From Micromonospora sp. MA102 (GTDB taxonomy: Bacteria; Actinomycetota; Actinomycetes; Mycobacteriales; Micromonosporaceae): a stretch of DNA of 64,000 bases. The notes beneath the pieces were generated by a model. That model had not been told where the DNA came from. It did no database searches and saw only the letters and a program-made list of their open reading frames with translations. This document shows positions 42,060 through 50,457 of this stretch, one piece after another. Location: NCBI RefSeq assembly GCF_025460765.1, contig NZ_JAMWEG010000014.1, positions 62,001-126,000 on the forward strand, in the 5' to 3' direction. Positions within the stretch are counted from its first letter, which is position 1. The number at the start of each line of letters is the position of its first letter. The position numbers and the translations under genes were made by a program.

Positions 42060-43463
42060 TCAGCGCGGTGGGCGGGCGGCTACGGTGTTCGGCTCGTCCC
42101 GGTGGTCCGTCCGGCCGATGCCGCCCACCCCCGCCGCCTCGGCGATCCGGCCGAGCGCCACCAGCGCGGCCCCGGTCGCGCCGATCTCCGGGTTGCGCTG
42201 GTGCAGCACCGGACGAGGGGCGAGCGCGTCGACGAACGCCGCCCGCCACCAGGGCGAGGCGGCCATCGCGCCCCCGCCGAGCACCACCTCGGCCGGTTCG
42301 CCCGCACCGGCCTCAAGCAGGGCCAGGTCGTCGGCCATCAGCCGACACAGCTCGGTCATCAGGACGGCCAGGATGTCGACCGCCGTGGTGCCGAAGCTCA
42401 GGCCGCGCAGCTCCCCGGAGCCGGCCGGGGCCAGGCCGGGCGGCCGGTCCCCGCCCAGCCGCGGGTTGGCCCGCAGGGCCAGGTTCGTGCCGGCCCGGCC
42501 CAGCGCGGCCTCCAGCTCGGCGCCGGACGGCAGCCGCAGCTCGCGGGCCGCCCACGCGAACAGGTTTCCCCCGCTGGAGTACGCCGCCCCGGTCACCACG
42601 TGCTCGTGGTCGACCCGGTAGCGCCAGAGCTCCTCGGGCAGGGGCGGCAGCGGCGCCCCTGCCGGCAGGGCCTGGACGAGGCGTACGGCGGCCGAGGTGC
42701 CGACGGTGACCGCGGCCCGGGAGCCGTCGACGCAGCCGGAGCCCACGTTGGACGCCGCGCCGTCGCCGACCGGTGCGGCCCAGCGGGCGTCGGCGAGCTG
42801 CGGCCAGCGCTGGGCGTGCTCGGCGCGGAGCCGGCCGCGCCACCGCTGCGGGGCCAACGCCGGAAGCTCCTCGGGGCGTACGCCGGCCAGCTCGCACGCT
42901 TCGGCGTCCCACTCCAGCAGGCGCAGGTCGAGCAGCCCGGTACCGGAGGCCATCGACACGGACATCGGCGCCTCGTCGAGCAGCTCGCCGAGGGCGTACT
43001 CGACGAGCCCGCCGAAGCGGGCGACCGCGCTGCCGCAGTGCTCCCGCACCCAGGGCAGCCGCATGGTCCAGTAGCAGCGGTGCCACCAGGCGCCGGTGCG
43101 GTGGTGGAAGGCGTCCGGATCGGTCGGGCCGACCGCGCCGGCGACGGGCTCCGGCCGGGTGTCCATCCAGGTGAGCACCGGGCCCAGCGGGGTGCCGTCG
43201 GGGCCGAGCGGCAGCACCGAGTGCCACTGTGCCGAGGTGGCGACCAGCTCGACGTCCCGCAGGTGCCCGCCGGCGGCCAGCTCGTCCAGGCACTCCGCGA
43301 GGCAGGCCAGGTAGCGGGGCCCGTCCAGTACGCCGCTGCCGTCGTCCCCCGTCACCAGGTGCACCTTCCGGCGGGCCAGCGCGCCGGGGCGCGGGACGGC
43401 GTCCCCGTCCAGCACGAGCCCGCGCACCGACGAGGTGCCCAGGTCCAGAGCGAGAATGTCCAT
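42060..43463 (-). CDS. FGGY-family carbohydrate kinase
   Basis: A 467-residue sugar kinase related to gluconokinase and xylulokinase. The phosphate-1 motif is DILALDLGTSSVRGLVLDGD, WMDTRPE lies in the sugar pocket, and AAVTVGTSAAVRLVQAL and VVLGGGAMAASPWWRAAFVD are the phosphate-2 and adenosine motifs of the second domain. Substrate cannot be fixed; gluconate is favoured by overall length and the SAQWHSVL segment, weakly. ATG at 43463; divergent from the trp leader. Confidence 0.82.
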   Translation of the reverse strand: MDILALDLGTSSVRGLVLDGDAVPRPGALARRKVHLVTGDDGSGVLDGPRYLACLAECLDELAAGGHLRDVELVATSAQWHSVLPLGPDGTPLGPVLTWMDTRPEPVAGAVGPTDPDAFHHRTGAWWHRCYWTMRLPWVREHCGSAVARFGGLVEYALGELLDEAPMSVSMASGTGLLDLRLLEWDAEACELAGVRPEELPALAPQRWRGRLRAEHAQRWPQLADARWAAPVGDGAASNVGSGCVDGSRAAVTVGTSAAVRLVQALPAGAPLPPLPEELWRYRVDHEHVVTGAAYSSGGNLFAWAARELRLPSGAELEAALGRAGTNLALRANPRLGGDRPPGLAPAGSGELRGLSFGTTAVDILAVLMTELCRLMADDLALLEAGAGEPAEVVLGGGAMAASPWWRAAFVDALAPRPVLHQRNPEIGATGAALVALGRIAEAAGVGGIGRTDHRDEPNTVAARPPR

Positions 43464-43555
43464 CGCGGGTCAACCTACCCGCCGGGAGCGGCGGCGAAGC
43501 CAAGATCGGCCGGGCCGGGCGCGGCGATCGGGTTCCCCGGGCACCCGCGCTCGCG

Positions 43556-43561
43556 TACAGT
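43556..43561 (+). promoter_or_regulatory. -10 element of the trp leader promoter
   Basis: TACAGT lies 7 bp before the A of the leader ATG, so transcription likely begins at or next to that A and the leader mRNA would be leaderless. No clear -35 match is seen. Confidence 0.5.
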
Positions 43562-43568
43562 GATCGTC

Positions 43569-43628
43569 ATGCCCGCGCACCTGACCTGCTGGTGGCCCGC
43601 CGACCCGGCGGCCCACCCCCGCGCGTAG
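43569..43628 (+). CDS. trpL: trp operon leader peptide
   Basis: A 19-residue peptide, MPAHLTCWWPADPAAHPRA, with two adjacent Trp codons. It resembles the known actinobacterial trpE leader, which also has AH-T-WW and PAAH elements. Ribosome pausing at the Trp codons when charged tRNA-Trp is scarce would change folding of the RNA downstream. No ribosome site precedes it, in line with leaderless translation. It is followed by hairpin-forming sequence and then the TrpE-TrpG fusion gene. Confidence 0.85.
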   Translation: MPAHLTCWWPADPAAHPRA

Positions 43629-43637
43629 CTTCCCCAC

Positions 43638-43661
43638 GCGGCCGCCCGACGAGGCGGCCGC
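43638..43661 (+). promoter_or_regulatory. Transcription attenuator hairpin of the trp leader
   Basis: GCGGCCGCC and its complement form a perfect 9-bp stem with a 6-base loop, 9 bp after the leader stop. A second small stem CCCGG/CCGGG (43671-43684) and further GC-rich inverted sequence before the start at 43724 could provide the competing fold. Confidence 0.6.
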
Positions 43662-43723
43662 CGGTCTCTCCCCGGCATCCCGGGTCGCCCCGCCGGCGGC
43701 CTCCGGCCCACCGAGGAGACCCG

Positions 43724-45643
43724 ATGCCCCGCCCGCACGACCCGCTCGCCGCCATCGCGGCGGGCCGCGACCCCGGCCCGTTCGCGCTCGTCCGCCGCGA
43801 GGGCGCCGACCACGTCGACCTGTTCACCGGTCCGGTACGCACGGCCGACCGGCTCGCCGACCTCCCGCTGCCCGACGGCGGCCCCGGGCCGCGCACCCTG
43901 GCCCTGGTCCCCTACCGGCAGATCGCCGAGCGCGGCTTCGCCTGCGTGGACGACGGCCTGCCGCTGGAGTACCTGCTGGTCGCCGAGCACCGGCAACTTT
44001 CGCTCGACGCGGTGCTGGCGGTCCTGCCCGACGCGCCGGTGGTGACCCGCGACGCCGCCTTCGACATCTCCGACGCCGAGTACGCCGACACCGTGGGCCG
44101 GGTGCTGCGCGACGAGATCGGCCGGGGCGAGGGCGCCAACTTCGTCATCCACCGCACCCTGCGGGCCACCGTCGAGGGCGCGCCGCTGGTGGCCGCCCTG
44201 GCGGCGCTGCGCCGGCTGCTGCTGCGCGAGCGGGGCGCGTACTGGACGTTCGTGGTGCACACCGGCAGCCGCACCCTGGTCGGGGCGAGCCCGGAGCGGC
44301 ACGTCAGCGTGGACGACGGCCTGGTCATGATGAACCCGATCAGCGGCACGTTCCGGCACACCGGCGCGGCGGCCGACCGGGACGCCCTGCTGCGCTTCCT
44401 CCACGACCCCAAGGAGGTCGAGGAGCTGTACATGGTGCTCGACGAGGAGCTGAAGATGATGGCCACCGTCGCCGAGCACGGCGGTCAGGTGGTCGGGCCG
44501 TACCTGAAGGAGATGGCGCACCTCGCGCACACCGAGTACCTGCTGGCCGGGCGGGGTTCGCTGGATGTCCGGGAGGTGCTGCGGGAGACCATGTTCGCCC
44601 CCACGGTCACCGGTAGCCCGATGGAGAACGCCTGCCGGGTGATCGCCCGGCACGAGCGGACCGGCCGGCGGTACTACGCCGGCGTGCTCGCCCTGCTCGG
44701 CCGCGACGAGCAGGGCCGGCAGACCCTCGACGCGCCGATCCTGATCCGCACCGCCGAGCTCTCCCCCGACGGCGAGCTGCGGGTGCCGGTCGGGGCGACC
44801 CTGGTCCGGCACTCCACGGCCGAGGACGAGGTGGCCGAGACGCACGCCAAGGCGGCCGGGGTGCTGGCCGCGCTCGGCCTCGGTCCGGACGCACCGGCCC
44901 GCGGCGCCGGGCCCGCGCCGCGGTACGCCGACGACCCGGAGGTGCGTGCCGCGCTGGCCGCCCGGAACATCCCGCTGGCCCGGTTCTGGCTGGACCAGCG
45001 CGTGCCGGGGGCGACCGCGCTGCCGGGCCTGGCCGGCCGCCGCGCGTTGATCGTGGACGGTGAGGACACCTTCACCGGGATGCTCGCCCACCAGCTCGGC
45101 GCGCTCGGCCTCGCGGTGACCCGGCGGGACTGGCCCGACGCCGGCCCGGTCGACGGGTACGACCTCGTGGTGGTCGGCCCCGGCCCGGGCGACCCCGAGG
45201 ACCTCGCCGAACCGAAGATGGCGAGCATGCGGGCGCTGCTGGCGGAGCTGCTCGCGGCCGGGCGGCCGACGCTGGCGGTCTGCCTCGGCCACCAGTTGCT
45301 CGCCGGGCTGCTCGGGCTGCCGCTGCACCGGCGCGACGCCCCCTACCAGGGGCTGCCGCGGGACGTGCCGGTGTTCGGCGCGACCCGCCGCGTCGGCTTC
45401 TACTCCAGCTTCACGGCCCGGGCCGGCGCCGACCGGATCGGCACCGCGTACGGCCCGGTGGAGCTGGCCCGGGACCCGGCCGACGGTGCGGTGCACGCGC
45501 TGCGCGGGCCGGGCTTCGCCGGGGTGCAGTTCCACCCGGAGTCGGTGCTCAGCCGGGACGGCATGGCGGTCCTGGCGGACCTGCTCGGGCACCTGCTGGC
45601 CCACCCGGCGCTGACCGGGCATGGACCGGCGGATCGGGGGTAG
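43724..45643 (+). CDS. Anthranilate synthase, fused TrpE-TrpG type
   Basis: A 639-residue fusion making anthranilate from chorismate and glutamine, the first step of tryptophan synthesis. The chorismate-binding part (about 1-410) contains LVGASPERHVS, MMNPISGTFRHTG and GPYLKEMAHLAHTEYLL; the glutamine amidotransferase part (about 440-639) has VVVGPGPGDPEDLAE, nucleophile Cys in LAVCLGHQLLAG and the FHPES His-Glu pair. The sequence is also close to PhzE of phenazine synthesis, which makes ADIC instead. The Trp-rich leader argues for a tryptophan role. ATG at 43724 follows GAGGAG. No other trp or phenazine genes are adjacent. Confidence 0.88.
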   Translation: MPRPHDPLAAIAAGRDPGPFALVRREGADHVDLFTGPVRTADRLADLPLPDGGPGPRTLALVPYRQIAERGFACVDDGLPLEYLLVAEHRQLSLDAVLAVLPDAPVVTRDAAFDISDAEYADTVGRVLRDEIGRGEGANFVIHRTLRATVEGAPLVAALAALRRLLLRERGAYWTFVVHTGSRTLVGASPERHVSVDDGLVMMNPISGTFRHTGAAADRDALLRFLHDPKEVEELYMVLDEELKMMATVAEHGGQVVGPYLKEMAHLAHTEYLLAGRGSLDVREVLRETMFAPTVTGSPMENACRVIARHERTGRRYYAGVLALLGRDEQGRQTLDAPILIRTAELSPDGELRVPVGATLVRHSTAEDEVAETHAKAAGVLAALGLGPDAPARGAGPAPRYADDPEVRAALAARNIPLARFWLDQRVPGATALPGLAGRRALIVDGEDTFTGMLAHQLGALGLAVTRRDWPDAGPVDGYDLVVVGPGPGDPEDLAEPKMASMRALLAELLAAGRPTLAVCLGHQLLAGLLGLPLHRRDAPYQGLPRDVPVFGATRRVGFYSSFTARAGADRIGTAYGPVELARDPADGAVHALRGPGFAGVQFHPESVLSRDGMAVLADLLGHLLAHPALTGHGPADRG

Positions 45644-45649
45644 GGCGAG

Positions 45650-45701
45650 GGTGACCGGTGGTCCGGACGGGTCGAGAGCCCCCGCCCGGCCACCGGTCAC
45701 C
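45650..45701. terminator. Bidirectional hairpin between trpEG and wrbA
   Basis: GGTGACCGGTGG pairs over 12 bp with its complement, with an inner CCGG-CGGG/CCCG-CCGG stem. It lies between two convergent stop codons. Confidence 0.75.
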
Positions 45702-45713
45702 TCGTGCCGAGGG

Positions 45714-46331
45714 TCAGCCGGCCAGGCCCTTCTTGAGCGCGGCACCCATCTGCACCGCCCGCTTCGCGGTCAACGCGGTGGCGCCGAGGGCCATGTGGTC
45801 CGGCGCGATCTCACCGTTGTTGCTGGTGTGCGAGGCGCCGTACGGGTTTCCGGCGACGAACTGGCTGGGATCGGTGTAGCCGGGGGTGACCACGACGCCG
45901 CCCCAGTGGTAGAAGATCGTGAACAGCGAGAGCAGGGTGGACTCCTGACCGCCGTGCGAGGTGGCGGTCGAGGTGAAGCCGCTGTAGACCTTGTCGGCCA
46001 GCGCGCCCTGCGCCCAGAGCGGGCCGGTGGTGTCGATGAACTGCTTGAGCTGGGCGGCGATCATGCCGTAGCGGGTGGGCGAACCCATGATCACGACGTC
46101 GGCCCAGGAGAGGTCGTCCGGCTGCGCCTCCATCACGTCCTGTGTCTCCAGGCGGTGCGCCTGCCAGCCCGAGTTGGAGCGGATCGCCTCGTCCGGCGCC
46201 AGCTCACGTACCTTGCGCAGGCGTACCTCGGCTCCGGCCTCCCCGGCGGCCTCGACCGCCGCCTGCGCCATCTGGTAGGTGATGCCGGTCGCGCTGTAAT
46301 AGATCACCGCGACCTTGACCTGGCCATCCAT
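45714..46331 (-). CDS. wrbA: NAD(P)H:quinone oxidoreductase, WrbA type
   Basis: A 205-residue flavodoxin-fold enzyme that reduces quinones by two electrons. The FMN phosphate loop is VIYYSATGITYQMA, followed by VIMGSPTRYGMIAAQLKQFI, and STATSHGGQESTLLSLF and GGVVVTPGYTDP complete the WrbA pattern. ATG at 46331 follows GAGGAAACG. It stands alone. Confidence 0.92.
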   Translation of the reverse strand: MDGQVKVAVIYYSATGITYQMAQAAVEAAGEAGAEVRLRKVRELAPDEAIRSNSGWQAHRLETQDVMEAQPDDLSWADVVIMGSPTRYGMIAAQLKQFIDTTGPLWAQGALADKVYSGFTSTATSHGGQESTLLSLFTIFYHWGGVVVTPGYTDPSQFVAGNPYGASHTSNNGEIAPDHMALGATALTAKRAVQMGAALKKGLAG

Positions 46332-46660
46332 CAGACGTTTCCTCCTCGGTGTCGGGTCAGCTTCGGCGACTACCCGGTGGTTGCGCCGTCAAACGGCGGA
46401 TGCGGGCGGGGCGGCGATCAGCGCGTCCGCCGACCGGCCCTGCTCCCGCGGCACCGCCTACTGAGCGGCATCGATACCTTGCCGCGGCTCAAGATTTGCG
46501 CAAGTTCCGATGGAAACCGCTTCCCCGGGTCGCGCCGCCCGGGGATCCTGGTCCCACCGGTGCCGGCGTACCGCCGCCGCCCCGCACCGGGAGCCTGAAC
46601 GGGGGATCGCGCTCCGCCGGCAACGTGGCTGGCGTAGCGCGATCAGGGGTGCTCCCGCGC
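46332..46660. other. Gene-free stretch with one hairpin
   Basis: A 329-bp gap between two leftward genes. I see no coding frame with family features. TCCCCGGG (46522-46529) pairs over 8 bp with CCCGGGGA (46538-46545), a possible terminator for the gene ending at 46661. The wrbA promoter must lie near 46340-46420. Confidence 0.4.
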
Positions 46661-47056
46661 TCAGTCGTTGAGCTTGTCCCGCAGGTCGGTCACCCGCTTC
46701 TCCAGCCGGTCCACCGCCTGCTCGTTGTTCACGAACGTGCTGATGCCGGCGGCGAGAGCCAACCCGAGCAGCACCGCCAGGATGCTGAGCACCAGGCCCC
46801 CGATGGCCACCCCGCGCCCGGTGACGCCGGGACGCCGGCTCATCCGCAGCCCGACGATGCCCAGGATGATGCCGATGATCCCGAGCAGCAGCCCCACCGA
46901 CGCCAGGATCGCGGTGAGCACGCTGAGCAGGCCGGCCACGCCGAAGACCAGCGAAAAGGTGGCCGCCGCGCTGGTCTTCGCCCCGCCGGACGGGCCCGCC
47001 GGCCGGGCGGTGGTGGCCCGCCCGGCCCCCCGGGCCGGTTCACTGGACGCTGTCAT
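46661..47056 (-). CDS. Small DUF4190-like membrane protein
   Basis: A 131-residue protein with two or three hydrophobic segments: TFSLVFGVAGLLSVLTAILA, VGLLLGIIGIILGIVGLRMS and GVAIGGLVLSILAVLLGLAL. The repeated small-residue helices and the RMSRRPGVTGRGVAIGGLVL loop are typical of DUF4190 proteins. The C-terminus is a short charged helix (VDRLEKRVTDLRDKLND), probably a coiled coil. ATG at 47056 follows GAGG. Function is unknown. Confidence 0.75.
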   Translation of the reverse strand: MTASSEPARGAGRATTARPAGPSGGAKTSAAATFSLVFGVAGLLSVLTAILASVGLLLGIIGIILGIVGLRMSRRPGVTGRGVAIGGLVLSILAVLLGLALAAGISTFVNNEQAVDRLEKRVTDLRDKLND

Positions 47057-47244
47057 CACCCACACCTCGCATTCCTCGCATCGATTTCCCGACGCCGCAT
47101 CCCCGCTCCGGCCGCGCTCATTCCTCGCGACCGGGGTCGTTACGGGCACCACTGCCCCTCCTCCTCCTATTCGTCCCGGTTCCGGGGAATGCCGGGCCCG
47201 TCGCCGGGGACCCGGGTGGTGACCCACGAGAGGAAGGACGAACC

Positions 47245-47973
47245 ATGCGACTGACGGAGCAGCAGGTCCGCTCGCTGTACGGGCAGGACGTCCAGGACCG
47301 CTCGGGCGCGAAGATCGGCAGCGTGGGCCAGGTCTGGGCCGATCCCAGCGGCGAGGCGACCTGGGTCAGCGTGAAGACCGGGGTGATGGGCCACCACGAG
47401 TCGATGGCTCCGCTCCAGGCGGCACGGATGCCGCAGGACGGGCAGCTTCAGGTGCCGTACGACAAGGCGACCGTGCGCAGCGCTCCCAGCGTGGAGACCG
47501 GCACCGACCAACCCCTCGGCGCCGACCAGCTCACCCAGCTCTACCGGCACTACCAGCTCGGGGAGCAGGCCGGGCAGCCGCCGCAGCGGATGCCGGGCGC
47601 GCCGGAGGTGGTCCGGTCCGAGGAGCGCCTGCGAGTCGGCACCGAGAGCGAGCCGGCGGGCGCCGCGCGGCTGAGCAAGCGCGTGGTCACCGAGAACGTG
47701 CAGACGAGCGTGCCGGTCGAGCACGACGAGGTGACAGTCGTCCACGAGCCGGTCGGCGAGGCCGACCGGGACGCCGTCCGGGCCGGCATCGGCGAGGAGC
47801 AGCGCGAGATGGAGCTGCGCGCCGAGCACCCGGTGGTCGCCAAGGAGCAGGTCCCGGTCGAGCGGGTCCGGCTGACCAAGGACGAGGTCGTCGAGGAGCA
47901 GCCGGTCAACGCGCAGGTCCGCCGGGAGCTGGTGGACGCCGACGTGCCGGAGCGGGCACGCCGCAAGCGCTGA
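47245..47973 (+). CDS. PRC-barrel and DUF2382 domain protein
   Basis: A 242-residue cytosolic protein. Residues 1-90 form a PRC barrel (QVRSLYGQDVQDRSGAKIGS, VGQVWADPSGEATWVSVKTG). The C-terminal DUF2382 domain has the repeated pattern LSKRVVTENVQTSVPVEHDE and LRAEHPVVAKEQVPVERVRL. Such proteins are often stress-linked in actinobacteria and deinococci, but the exact role is unknown. ATG at 47245 follows GAGAGGAAGG. Confidence 0.9.
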   Translation: MRLTEQQVRSLYGQDVQDRSGAKIGSVGQVWADPSGEATWVSVKTGVMGHHESMAPLQAARMPQDGQLQVPYDKATVRSAPSVETGTDQPLGADQLTQLYRHYQLGEQAGQPPQRMPGAPEVVRSEERLRVGTESEPAGAARLSKRVVTENVQTSVPVEHDEVTVVHEPVGEADRDAVRAGIGEEQREMELRAEHPVVAKEQVPVERVRLTKDEVVEEQPVNAQVRRELVDADVPERARRKR

Positions 47974-48086
47974 CCCGACGGCATCCCGGACGGGTGGGCC
48001 ACGGCCCGCCCGTCCGGTCGTCCCTCTTCCAGACTCGTCACACCCGCGTCCTACGCTGACCGTCCACCGACGACGGGAGCACCCAC

Positions 48087-49190
48087 GTGACCGTACGCCT
48101 CACCCGCGCCGAGGCGCTGGCGCTGCGGATGACCGGCCTCCTGCTGCGCCCGCACCCGGCCGCGCGCCCGGACAGCGTGGCGGAGGTGGTCGAGTGGTTC
48201 GGCGCCATGCAGGCCCAGGACGCGGCGAGCGGCCTGTGGTCCCTCGGCGTACGCCTTCCCGGCCGCACCCAGGAGGACGTGTGCGCGGCGCTGGAGCGGC
48301 GCGAGGCGCTGCGCACCTGGCCCATGCGGGGCACGGTGCACCTGGTGCCGCCCCGCGACGCGCGCTGGATGCTGGAGGTGACCGGTGTCCGGGCGCTGTC
48401 CGGCGTGGCCGGCCGGTGGGCGCAGCTCGGCCTGGCCGAGACCGACGCGGACCGCGCCGCCGAGGTGCTGGGCGCGGCCCTCGCGGGCGGGGGCCGGCTG
48501 AGCCGGGCCGAGTGCCTGGCCACGCTGCGCGCCGCCGGCCTCGACACCACCGGCCAGCGCGGCTACCACATGCTCTGGTACGCGAGCCAGCGCGGCGTCA
48601 CCTGCATCGCCCCGCACGTGGGCACCGAACAGACGTTCGTGCTGCTGGACGAGTGGGCGCCGGATCCCCACCGCCCCGAGCGCGACGAGGCGCTCGGCCT
48701 GCTCGCCCACCGCTACGTCCGCGGCCACGGGCCGGTGACCCGGCACGAACTGGCCCGGTGGACCGGCCTCACGGTCACCGACGCCACCCGCGGCATCGCC
48801 GCGGCCGGCGCGGCGCTCGCCCCGGTCGAGGTGGACGGCGTGCCGGCCGTGGTCGACGCCGCCCTGCTCGACGCGCCCCGGGCGCCGGTCGACGACGTGC
48901 ACACCCTGCCCGGCTTCGACGAGTACCTGCTGGGCTACAGGGACCGCTCGCTCATGCTCGATCCGGCGCACGCGAACGCCGTCGTCCCTGGCAACAACGG
49001 GATCTTCCAGGCCACGGTGGTGCATGGCGGCCGGACGGTCGGCACCTGGAAGCGGACCGTGGGCAAGCGGGCGGTCACCGTGACCGTGCGGCAGCTGACA
49101 CCGTTCGACGACGCGCTGCGGGCCCGCGTCGAGTCGGCCCTCGCCGGCTACGCCGCCTTCCTCGGGCTGCCCCTGCGACTGACCTGGTAG
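48087..49190 (+). CDS. Winged-helix DNA glycosylase-like protein (AlkZ/YcaQ family)
   Basis: A 367-residue protein with three tandem winged-helix domains. The conserved AMQAQDAASGLWSLGVRLPG contains the QxQ motif found in the AlkZ group of DNA glycosylases that unhook interstrand crosslinks, and TWPMRGTVHLVPPRDARWML is the second signature. Many chromosomal members are not tied to any antibiotic cluster and may repair alkylated DNA. GTG at 48087 follows GACGGGAGC. No biosynthetic genes for a DNA-damaging product lie nearby. Confidence 0.85.
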   Translation: MTVRLTRAEALALRMTGLLLRPHPAARPDSVAEVVEWFGAMQAQDAASGLWSLGVRLPGRTQEDVCAALERREALRTWPMRGTVHLVPPRDARWMLEVTGVRALSGVAGRWAQLGLAETDADRAAEVLGAALAGGGRLSRAECLATLRAAGLDTTGQRGYHMLWYASQRGVTCIAPHVGTEQTFVLLDEWAPDPHRPERDEALGLLAHRYVRGHGPVTRHELARWTGLTVTDATRGIAAAGAALAPVEVDGVPAVVDAALLDAPRAPVDDVHTLPGFDEYLLGYRDRSLMLDPAHANAVVPGNNGIFQATVVHGGRTVGTWKRTVGKRAVTVTVRQLTPFDDALRARVESALAGYAAFLGLPLRLTW

Positions 49191-49199
49191 CGGCACGCC

Positions 49200-49227
49200 G
49201 GGCCGGTGGACCTTCGCCCACCGGCCC
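49200..49227. terminator. Bidirectional hairpin after the AlkZ-like gene and ABC operon
   Basis: GGGCCGGTGG and its complement form a 10-bp stem with an 8-base loop between convergent genes. Confidence 0.75.
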
Positions 49228-49237
49228 GGGTGGCGCC

Positions 49238-50446
49238 TCAGTCGGCCAGCGCGCCGGACGCCCGCCCCTCGTGCAGGGTGAGGTTCCGTCCGGTGGACGG
49301 GTCGAACAGGTGGATCTTCTCCAGGTTGAACCAGACCCGCCGTGGCTCGCCCTCCCGCACCGGGGACTCGGCCGACAGCCGGGTGACCAGGCTCGACCCC
49401 GTCCCGGTGAAGTCCGCGGCGCCCGCGTCGGCCGCCAGTTCCTCCAGCTCGGCGGCGCTGGCCCGCTCCCCCTCGACGGTGAAGTAGACGTACTTGTCCG
49501 AGCCCATCGACTCGACGATGTCGACCGGCGCCTCGAACTCCAGGCCCCGGCGGCGGCTCTCGTCGTCGATCAGCGCGGCGTCCTCGAAGTGCTCGGGACG
49601 GATGCCGAGGATCAGCTCGCGCGCGGCGTCGGCGCCGTCGAGCTGCCGGCGTACCCGGTCCCCGATCGGCACGTCGCCCAGCGCCGTACGCAGGTGGCCG
49701 TCCTCGACGGCGGCGTGCAGGAAGTTCATCGACGGAGAGCCGATGAACCCGGCCACGAAGAGGTTGCGGGGGTGGTCGTACAGCTCCTGCGGCGGGCCGA
49801 CCTGCTGCACCGCGCCGCCCCGCATGATCACCACGCGGTCGCCGAGGGTCATGGCCTCGGTCTGGTCGTGGGTCACGTAGACGGTGGTCGTGCCGAGCTG
49901 CTTCTGCAGCCGGGACACCACGGTGCGCATCTGCACCCGCAGCTTCGCGTCCAGGTTGGACAGCGGTTCGTCCATGAGGAACGCCTTGGGCTGCCGGACG
50001 ATCGCCCGTCCCATGGCCACCCGCTGCCGCTGTCCGCCGGAGAGGTTGGCGGGCTTGCGGTCGAGCAGCGGGGTCAGCTCCAGGACCTTCGCGGCCTCCT
50101 CCACCTTCTGGTGGATGGTCTCCTTGTCCAGCTTCGCCAGCCGGAGCGGGAAGGCCATGTTCTCCCGCACGGTCATGTTGGGGTAGAGGGCGTAGGACTG
50201 GAAGACCATGGCGATGTCCCGGTCCCGGGGCGCCTTGTCGTTGACCCGCTCCCCCGCGATGCGCAGTTCCCCGGAGCTGATGTCCTCCAGCCCGGCGATC
50301 ATGTTCAGCGTGGTGGACTTCCCGCAGCCGGACGGGCCGACCAGGATGACGAATTCGCCGTCGGCGATCTCCAGGTCGACGTCCCGCACGGCGGTCGTCC
50401 CGTCCGGGAATCGCTTGCTCACCTTGTCCAGCACGATGTCGGACAT
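49238..50446 (-). CDS. Sugar ABC transporter ATP-binding protein (UgpC/MsmK/SugC type)
   Basis: A 402-residue ATPase that powers sugar import. Walker A GPSGCGKSTTLNM, Q-loop FQSYALYPNMTV, signature LSGGQRQRVAMGRAI, Walker B AFLMDEPLSNLDAKL and H-loop YVTHDQTEAMT are all intact. A C-terminal OB-fold regulatory domain follows (LGIRPEHFEDAA). It is the last gene of a four-gene leftward operon in the order binding protein, permease, permease, ATPase, the same order as LpqY-SugA-SugB-SugC. Confidence 0.93.
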   Translation of the reverse strand: MSDIVLDKVSKRFPDGTTAVRDVDLEIADGEFVILVGPSGCGKSTTLNMIAGLEDISSGELRIAGERVNDKAPRDRDIAMVFQSYALYPNMTVRENMAFPLRLAKLDKETIHQKVEEAAKVLELTPLLDRKPANLSGGQRQRVAMGRAIVRQPKAFLMDEPLSNLDAKLRVQMRTVVSRLQKQLGTTTVYVTHDQTEAMTLGDRVVIMRGGAVQQVGPPQELYDHPRNLFVAGFIGSPSMNFLHAAVEDGHLRTALGDVPIGDRVRRQLDGADAARELILGIRPEHFEDAALIDDESRRRGLEFEAPVDIVESMGSDKYVYFTVEGERASAAELEELAADAGAADFTGTGSSLVTRLSAESPVREGEPRRVWFNLEKIHLFDPSTGRNLTLHEGRASGALAD

Positions 50447-50457
50447 GACAACACCAC

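Noticed and set aside
48087..49190. Treating the AlkZ-like gene as self-resistance of an antibiotic cluster
   Set aside because: No biosynthetic genes for a DNA-damaging compound lie in the window; most such chromosomal homologues are stand-alone.
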